Shown: in pieces, positions 17,772 through 21,896 of the stretch | Layout: each line of letters starts with the position of its first letter | How positions within the stretch are numbered: position 1 is the stretch's first letter | Made by a program: the position numbers and the translations under genes | The notes under the pieces: generated by a model | What the model was told of the DNA's origin: nothing | The model's input: the letters and a program-made list of their open reading frames with translations, nothing else | Database searches by the model: none | Source: a virus | Reading direction: 5' to 3' (one strand) | Virus record (IMG/VR): IMGVR_UViG_3300044858_004326 | Span: 1-21,896 of that record | DNA: 21,896 bases

Positions 17772-18042
17772 AAATGCCCCAAAGGTGACAATGATTGAAA
17801 CACGTGTCCTTGTCCTCCCCGACAAGGCTGCTGACTTTTATGACGAAAAGGGAACTCTTATAATTCCCGATTCCGCAAAAGAATCCCCTCCACAGGGCGA
17901 AGTGATTGCCATTGGCGAAAAGGTGGAAGTGGTGAAAGTGGGCGACAAAGTGTTGTACACAAAGGGAGCTGGAACGAGGGCCGAGTTTAACAAAACTGAA
18001 TACCTCATCATGCGGGAATACGAAATCCACTGCATTCTGTAA
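17761..18042 (+). CDS. groES: GroES-like co-chaperonin (Cpn10), 93 aa
   Basis: The sequence aligns by eye along its length with Cpn10: TRVLVLPDKA at the N-terminus, then GTLIIPDSAKESPPQGEVIAIG (the mobile-loop and following strand region), VKVGDKVLYTKGAGT and EYLIMREYEI at the end. Length and all landmark segments are those of a single-domain GroES. It would cap the host GroEL to fold phage proteins, as T4 gp31 does for its capsid protein (family knowledge). No GroEL gene is in the window. It joins the next gene by TAATG. Confidence 0.92.
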   Translation: MASKNAPKVTMIETRVLVLPDKAADFYDEKGTLIIPDSAKESPPQGEVIAIGEKVEVVKVGDKVLYTKGAGTRAEFNKTEYLIMREYEIHCIL

Positions 18043-18686
18043 TGGCATTTGTCGCTAAATATACGGACAGCATAAAGCCCATCAGAGAGTACCTGGTGGA
18101 GATAGACGGCATTTATCAGGAAACTATTGAATACGGAACGCTCCTCCTCCACAGACCCTCAAGCATATATAACGAAACAGGCGGCCTATGTGAGGAGGGC
18201 GTTGTTGTTAAGGCTCCGTTAAAAGATGGCTTTGAGGAGGACATCGTAGGAAAGCGTGTTAAGTTTTGGTTCTCCGAGGCCCATGCCACATACAAGGGCA
18301 ATATGCCGAAAATAGACGGACATCTTATGGTGGCCCCTAAAAGCATTATAAGCGTTGAAGACCGTGAGGTGGGCGACCACATCCTCTGTAAGCCCATAGA
18401 AACAGCACGGAGCGCAGCGGGCCTTATCATTCCCAATATAGAACTTATAAGCTACGACACGCTTCAGAAGCCCGTAGAAAACGTCAGGGAGTTTTATACA
18501 GACAAAGGAATTGTTCAGGGAAAGAACGACCACTTCCCCGCAGGAGCGCCATTGTTCTGGGGAGACGAAAGCAATGTTCGTGTAGGCTATAACGGATGCT
18601 TCCTTGTCAGAAAGAGAATGGTGATGGCAAGCGGAGAGGATGCGGCCAAGCTGATTTACATTAAGAAAAAAGTGAAGAAAGCGTAA
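18042..18686 (+). CDS. Putative tandem GroES-like co-chaperonin, 214 aa
   Basis: Two successive segments have the Cpn10 strand pattern. Residues 10-105 include REYLVEIDGIY, TLLLHRPSS, EEGVVVKAP and IVGKRVKFWFSE; residues 106-205 include VGDHILCKPIET, GLIIPNIEL, DKGIVQG, FPAGAPLFWG and GCFLVRKRMVMAS. The similarity is in spacing and strand pattern rather than in identical residues, so this is less secure than for the preceding gene. It starts within the previous stop (TAATG) and leads into the next gene the same way. It probably assists the host chaperonin together with the 93-aa protein, perhaps as a mixed lid or to widen the cavity. Confidence 0.65.
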   Translation: MAFVAKYTDSIKPIREYLVEIDGIYQETIEYGTLLLHRPSSIYNETGGLCEEGVVVKAPLKDGFEEDIVGKRVKFWFSEAHATYKGNMPKIDGHLMVAPKSIISVEDREVGDHILCKPIETARSAAGLIIPNIELISYDTLQKPVENVREFYTDKGIVQGKNDHFPAGAPLFWGDESNVRVGYNGCFLVRKRMVMASGEDAAKLIYIKKKVKKA

Positions 18687-18928
18687 TGGCTAAGAGCAAA
18701 ATAGAAGTGCCTCTGTTTGAGGAAAAGAGGCATCGTGGAAGGCCAATTAAATACGACTTCTCTCCCTTCAAAAAGGAAAGCACCAAGTACCTTGTTATTC
18801 CCAATGTCGGCCATCAAGAATACGACTCCCTGCGTTCCACATTTGCAAGATGGCGTAAAATAGAAGGCATAAAGGGGAGATTTAATTATGACTTCCTGAA
18901 AACAGATATAGCTATATGGAGAGCCTGA
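18686..18928 (+). CDS. Small basic protein, 80 aa (member 1 of a local family of three)
   Basis: It starts within the previous stop (TAATG). The N-terminus is basic with an AT-hook-like RHRGRPIKY. The C-terminal half, YDSLRSTFARWRKIEGIKGR to the final strand IAIWR, has the pattern of small phage DNA-binding-like proteins (SxR...R/K...K...hxVxR). Similar endings occur in the proteins starting at 18916 and 19838. Function is unknown; nucleic-acid binding is plausible. Confidence 0.75.
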   Translation: MAKSKIEVPLFEEKRHRGRPIKYDFSPFKKESTKYLVIPNVGHQEYDSLRSTFARWRKIEGIKGRFNYDFLKTDIAIWRA

Positions 18929-19233
18929 ATGAAAAATATTTCATCTCATACACGAAACACAGGAGAGGAAGAATACGCTTCTATCAGTTTGATTCCTTTT
19001 TTCGTTTTGGCATTCAATTCTACCCTTATGCGTCCATTCAAGAACTAAGCAGGTCATGGAGAATAACAAGAAAGCTACTAAAGACACGCTCAAGGCCAAA
19101 GGCGCTTCGGGGAATACAGAACGAGAAGGAGGGAGTGTTTGTGTTCCGAACGCCAAGGATTTATGGAGAAGAGTTTTTAACAAAAATCTTAGGTGCTACG
19201 AAGTTTACGTCAGAAAGTCCAACATACTTGTAG
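18916..19233 (+). CDS. Small basic protein, 105 aa (member 2), deep overlap with next gene
   Basis: It overlaps the previous gene by 13 bp. The product begins MESLNEKYFISYTKHRRGRI; ASIQELSRSWRITRKLLKTR to VFVFRT matches the pattern of the neighbouring 80-aa protein. It continues past that point for about 25 residues, overlapping the next gene by 178 bp in another frame. The matching core supports reality; the C-terminal tail may only be what the overlap allows. Confidence 0.62.
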   Translation: MESLNEKYFISYTKHRRGRIRFYQFDSFFRFGIQFYPYASIQELSRSWRITRKLLKTRSRPKALRGIQNEKEGVFVFRTPRIYGEEFLTKILGATKFTSESPTYL

Positions 19234-19505
19234 CTACGGGCATCGGCAACACGGGGGATAGTTTCCTCATTGGTGCGCTTCCTGCTATAATGACAACATT
19301 CATACAAATAGTTAAACAAATAGAAGATGGCGAAGTCAGCGAAGAAACATACAGAAACGCCCTCGGCCTCATTCATGGATTCAAGCAAAATATCAGAAAA
19401 GGAGAAAATGTGGATAGAGGCGGTTTATTCGGACTCAATTCCATTGAGCTTGACCTGGAAGGGCAGGGTGGAGGAAGTTACAAGGAGGCTCGGCTATACG
19501 ATTAG
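19056..19505 (+). CDS. Hypothetical protein, 149 aa, overlapped at both ends
   Basis: MENNKKATKDTLKAKGASGN begins inside the previous gene, and the last 179 bp overlap the next gene. The stretch 19234-19326 is covered by no other frame, which supports coding. The middle has a hydrophobic helix (GDSFLIGALPAIMTTFIQIV) and a helical EDGEVSEETYRNALGLIHGF. No family is recognised. The true start could be internal. Confidence 0.5.
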   Translation: MENNKKATKDTLKAKGASGNTEREGGSVCVPNAKDLWRRVFNKNLRCYEVYVRKSNILVATGIGNTGDSFLIGALPAIMTTFIQIVKQIEDGEVSEETYRNALGLIHGFKQNIRKGENVDRGGLFGLNSIELDLEGQGGGSYKEARLYD

Positions 19506-19896
19506 CGACAATACACTACGGCTTGGGTCGCAGCTATTTTTCATTCACAACATCAAAGCGGAGGCGTATTGGAGTATGGTGATGATGTATCACAATGTAT
19601 GCGATTCTATACGCACCCCCGAAGCATCGGGAGAGGGAAAGGCATCCAACGAGAACTCTTCTTATAAGGTGAAGATAGAGAACAGCCTGAAGCTAAAGCC
19701 CGTCATGGACGAAATTAAAAGATTGGCAGAGGATTTGTTTAAGAAGAACGAAGTGGCCGAGGCCGACTTCAATGCTGGCAAATTGGAAAGTGACTTCGGA
19801 GAGGGAGCGTTAGAGGCTGCACTAAGAGAGGTGAACAATGGGAATGAAGGTGACAATATCCCGGCCAAAAAAAGAAAAGCGGCCAAGGAAGCCTAA
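19327..19896 (+). CDS. Hypothetical protein, 189 aa, possible terminase small subunit
   Basis: The frame begins MAKSAKKHTETPSASFMDSS; internal starts at 19375 or 19408 would shorten the overlap with the previous gene. KMWIEAVYSDSIPLSLTWKG, then VEEVTRRLGY and SDNTLRLGSQ, could form a DNA-binding helical domain, and the C-terminal half is a long charged helix with a basic tail (AKKRKAAKEA). A DNA-binding N-terminus, oligomerising helix and basic tail two genes upstream of terL would suit a terminase small subunit, but no sequence signature proves it. Confidence 0.62.
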   Translation: MAKSAKKHTETPSASFMDSSKISEKEKMWIEAVYSDSIPLSLTWKGRVEEVTRRLGYTISDNTLRLGSQLFFIHNIKAEAYWSMVMMYHNVCDSIRTPEASGEGKASNENSSYKVKIENSLKLKPVMDEIKRLAEDLFKKNEVAEADFNAGKLESDFGEGALEAALREVNNGNEGDNIPAKKRKAAKEA

Positions 19897-20176
19897 GCGG
19901 GAGGAATACATTTTCCGTAGCCGTACACTATGGGAAGTTCCTTTAGGCCACTTGTTTGTAATAGAGAAAAAGCACTTCGTTTCCTATACATACATTGAGT
20001 TTAAGAAGTACCTCCGCAGAATGTTTAGAAGATGCTTCACGCTCTTTGCCGAAACAAAAACAACATGGATAGTTAAGAGAGTAAAATATGCCCCAGAAGA
20101 AACCCAAGAAGATGATTCACCTCGCAGAAGGTACTACTATCTACCTAAAAGGGCATCAGGTAATAGTACGTTATGA
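19838..20176 (+). CDS. Small basic protein, 112 aa (member 3)
   Basis: It starts at 19838 or 19844 in the end of the previous gene. The N-terminus is very basic (SRPKKEKRPRKPKREEYIF), and YTYIEFKKYLRRMFRRCFTL ending WIVKRV repeats the pattern of the proteins at 18686 and 18916. The last 30 residues overlap the next gene by 89 bp. It fills 19897-20087, where no other frame is open. Confidence 0.6.
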   Translation: MGMKVTISRPKKEKRPRKPKREEYIFRSRTLWEVPLGHLFVIEKKHFVSYTYIEFKKYLRRMFRRCFTLFAETKTTWIVKRVKYAPEETQEDDSPRRRYYYLPKRASGNSTL

Positions 20177-20501
20177 GGTGGAGCGAATTGACGAGAACGG
20201 CCATTGCCATTTCGTTCAGAACGGAGAAGTGAAAAAACACTTTGTCTATCCCGCCACAATGTATGCTCTTGGAGAGCCATTGTTCAGGTATGGACTTCGT
20301 GCCTTTCCTCCCTCTACGCTCCTTGAACGAGATTGGGAAGCCTTTGAATCACGAAAGAAACTAATGGGTTTATTCAAGAGGTTTGACAAAATCGGCAGGC
20401 GCATTCCCAACTTGCAGAGCAGCAAGAAAATGCTAAATTGCATAAACATAATAGATGAGTTTATAGGAAAGATGCAGGAGGCAATGCGGAAGCAAAAATG
20501 A
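20088..20501 (+). CDS. Hypothetical protein, 137 aa
   Basis: It begins MPQKKPKKMIHLAEGTTIYL; a start at the second Met (20112) is possible and would reduce the overlap. The first half is beta-rich (HQVIVRYEVERIDENGHCHF) and the second half is helical and basic (FKRFDKIGRRIPNLQSSKKM, IIDEFIGKMQEAMRKQK). It ends in an ATGA overlap with terL, so it is translated with the packaging ATPase and may be part of the packaging module. No family is recognised. Confidence 0.8.
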   Translation: MPQKKPKKMIHLAEGTTIYLKGHQVIVRYEVERIDENGHCHFVQNGEVKKHFVYPATMYALGEPLFRYGLRAFPPSTLLERDWEAFESRKKLMGLFKRFDKIGRRIPNLQSSKKMLNCINIIDEFIGKMQEAMRKQK

Positions 20502-21896
20502 AACTATCGGAAACACAGAGAATAGAGAAGGGAAAGCTCATTGAGCGCATTTGGGCGCTTGAATGCGTTACGCCCCCTATTCCCGAAGACCTTACGATTG
20601 TTCCGGGCTACGGCAATCCCAAGGCTAAGTTTCAAAGAACGCCCATCCCCGAATACATGGCCATCGAAAAGAGCCAAATCCAAACGGACGGCTCAATTCG
20701 TTACACGCCCCTTCAGCAGCAATTCATTCGGGAGGAGGTGAAGAAAATATTCCATTCAGGGCAATGGGTGTACATCAGAGGGAACTTGACATGGCTCACG
20801 CCTTGGATGTACTTCGGCCTTAATTATTGGAAGCCTTCTGTGGAAACCAATGATGGCTTCCTTGAATACCGTGACCGCCAAAGGAAAATCCTTCATTTCT
20901 GTTGGAACATCCATCAGCACCACAAAGAACTTGGTGTCATATATCTGAAAGGCCGTCAGGAAGGCTTGTCCACATGGGGCCATTTAATAATGTTTTGGCT
21001 TGCCATTCGTGCTGAACGGCAGAACATAGGACTTTCATCCTCGGACCAAAAGCTCGCTGACGAGAACTTTGACGAGCTGATAAGTAAGCCTGTAAATGCC
21101 CTACCTCTGTGGCTTATTCCTGTTCACAGAATGAACAAGAACGAACTCTTGCTCGTTGAGCCACCGGAGCGCCAATCGAAAACGAAGAAAACTGCCAGCG
21201 TTTCCAAGGCTCTTGGAGGGTCGATAAGACTTCGTGCTTTGACAAAACGAGGATGGGATGGTAAGCGTTTGAATGGCCTCTTTGCTGATGAAGGCGGTAA
21301 GTGGGTGCAGGTGCAAATCAGTAAGTGGTGGAGTAAGCAGGTGAGGGCCCTGATGGTGAATGGCCGTAAAAGGGGCTTTGCGTTCTTCCCGACAACAACG
21401 GAAGAAGGCGACCAAGGAGGAGCAGAGTTTCAGCGCTTCTATTCCCAAGCCGACATTGACACAAGGCAGAATGGCAAATACCCCACCACGACAAACAAAC
21501 TCGTAAACCTTTTTCTTCCCGCCTACATGGGATTGCCCGGATGGACCGATGCCTACGGGAACGACATCGTGGACACTCCTGATGATGAGCAGTGGGAGTG
21601 GATGCAGAGAAACGGACACGATGAACGAATAGGGGCGAAGGAGAAACTGATGCGTGACCGCCAGCAGCTCCTTGACGCAGGGCTTGACGACCTGTACGCA
21701 GAGGAAATGAGGCAGAATCCCTTCACGCCCTCTGATGCGTTCAATAGCCTCAATGAGCATTGCCCATTTGATGTCACAATTCTGCAAGCCCTGAAACGCA
21801 CGGCAGACACGCAGGAGGTACAGGGAAGAATCAGGAAGGGATATTTCTATTGGCTTGACGTAAGGGAGCGTAGCATCGTTGGATGGAAAGAAGATG
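20498..21896 (+). CDS. terL: Terminase large subunit (3' end beyond window)
   Basis: ATG at 20498 overlaps the previous stop (ATGA); 466 codons are open to the window edge. Residues 147-160 (VIYLKGRQEGLSTW) are a divergent Walker A of the terminase type (KxRQxGxS/T), and LNGLFADEGGKW (D264, E265) is Walker B with the DE(A/G)GK form I associate with large terminases of Bacteroidota phages. The following FFPTTTEEGDQGG is the coupling motif. The first 100 residues are an extended N-terminal region, and the nuclease domain lies outside the window. It would power DNA packaging into the prohead. This gene marks the boundary to the structural module. Confidence 0.82.
   Translation, partial: MKLSETQRIEKGKLIERIWALECVTPPIPEDLTIVPGYGNPKAKFQRTPIPEYMAIEKSQIQTDGSIRYTPLQQQFIREEVKKIFHSGQWVYIRGNLTWLTPWMYFGLNYWKPSVETNDGFLEYRDRQRKILHFCWNIHQHHKELGVIYLKGRQEGLSTWGHLIMFWLAIRAERQNIGLSSSDQKLADENFDELISKPVNALPLWLIPVHRMNKNELLLVEPPERQSKTKKTASVSKALGGSIRLRALTKRGWDGKRLNGLFADEGGKWVQVQISKWWSKQVRALMVNGRKRGFAFFPTTTEEGDQGGAEFQRFYSQADIDTRQNGKYPTTTNKLVNLFLPAYMGLPGWTDAYGNDIVDTPDDEQWEWMQRNGHDERIGAKEKLMRDRQQLLDAGLDDLYAEEMRQNPFTPSDAFNSLNEHCPFDVTILQALKRTADTQEVQGRIRKGYFYWLDVRERSIVGWKED

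Noticed and set aside
1-21896. Prophage or integrative element with integrase
   Set aside because: No tyrosine or serine recombinase, excisionase or attachment site was recognised in the window; a lytic phage is equally likely.

Overview
The window looks like part of the genome of a tailed double-stranded DNA phage infecting a host of the Bacteroidota. Four observations point there. Most rightward transcription units have a Bacteroidota-type -7 box (TAnnTTTG), several with a TTG about 20-21 bp upstream. Genes start without Shine-Dalgarno sequences, in A-rich contexts. Genes are small and packed head to tail, with ATGA or TAATG overlaps. The gene set is phage-like: a winged-helix replication protein, DnaB helicase, NinB-like and HNH recombination proteins, a MazG-like pyrophosphohydrolase, co-chaperonins and the start of a terminase large subunit. 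No integrase, ribosomal gene or host housekeeping operon is visible.

Layout. Positions 1-5526 form a leftward block of 19 genes: a partial possible DNA-binding protein at the left edge, then 18 mostly unrecognised small proteins. Two of these are membrane proteins of 58 and 59 residues in a chain of ATGA overlaps, and one is a 51-residue protein. Many genes in the block share a leader close to TTTAAACAACAAAGCAAA before ATG. Positions 5527-6390 are non-coding and divergent, with a homopurine tract, TTTCCGT/GGAACGA repeats, a strong G-quadruplex motif and two near-identical repeats exactly 40 bp apart. This is the best candidate for a replication origin or control region. Everything from 6391 runs rightward.

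The rightward arm opens with a RepL-like winged-helix protein, small proteins, a DUF3310 protein and a coiled-coil membrane protein (6391-7892). A candidate small structured RNA with terminator follows (7905-7997). Next come a metallophosphoesterase, a zincin-type metallopeptidase and two unknown proteins (8034-11403). A second structured RNA with its own promoter and a terminal T-run (11430-11576) directly precedes a free-standing GIY-YIG nuclease. The replication and recombination module (11934-15232) holds a putative helicase loader, DnaB, an unknown protein, a NinB-like protein and an HNH protein. Two small genes follow.

Positions 15772-16750 look like a recently acquired, A+T-rich cassette. 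It carries a DNA methyltransferase bounded by a 14-bp inverted repeat and several palindromes. Immediately after it lie three tRNA-like elements, all of them abnormal. The last part (17125-21896) holds a cysteine-rich protein, a MazG-like enzyme, three GroES-like domains in two adjacent genes, a run of small overlapping genes that includes three proteins with a similar C-terminal pattern, and the first 466 codons of a terminase large subunit, which marks entry into the packaging module.

Functions were assigned from motifs recalled by eye; no database search was possible. Expression timing is inferred only from layout.
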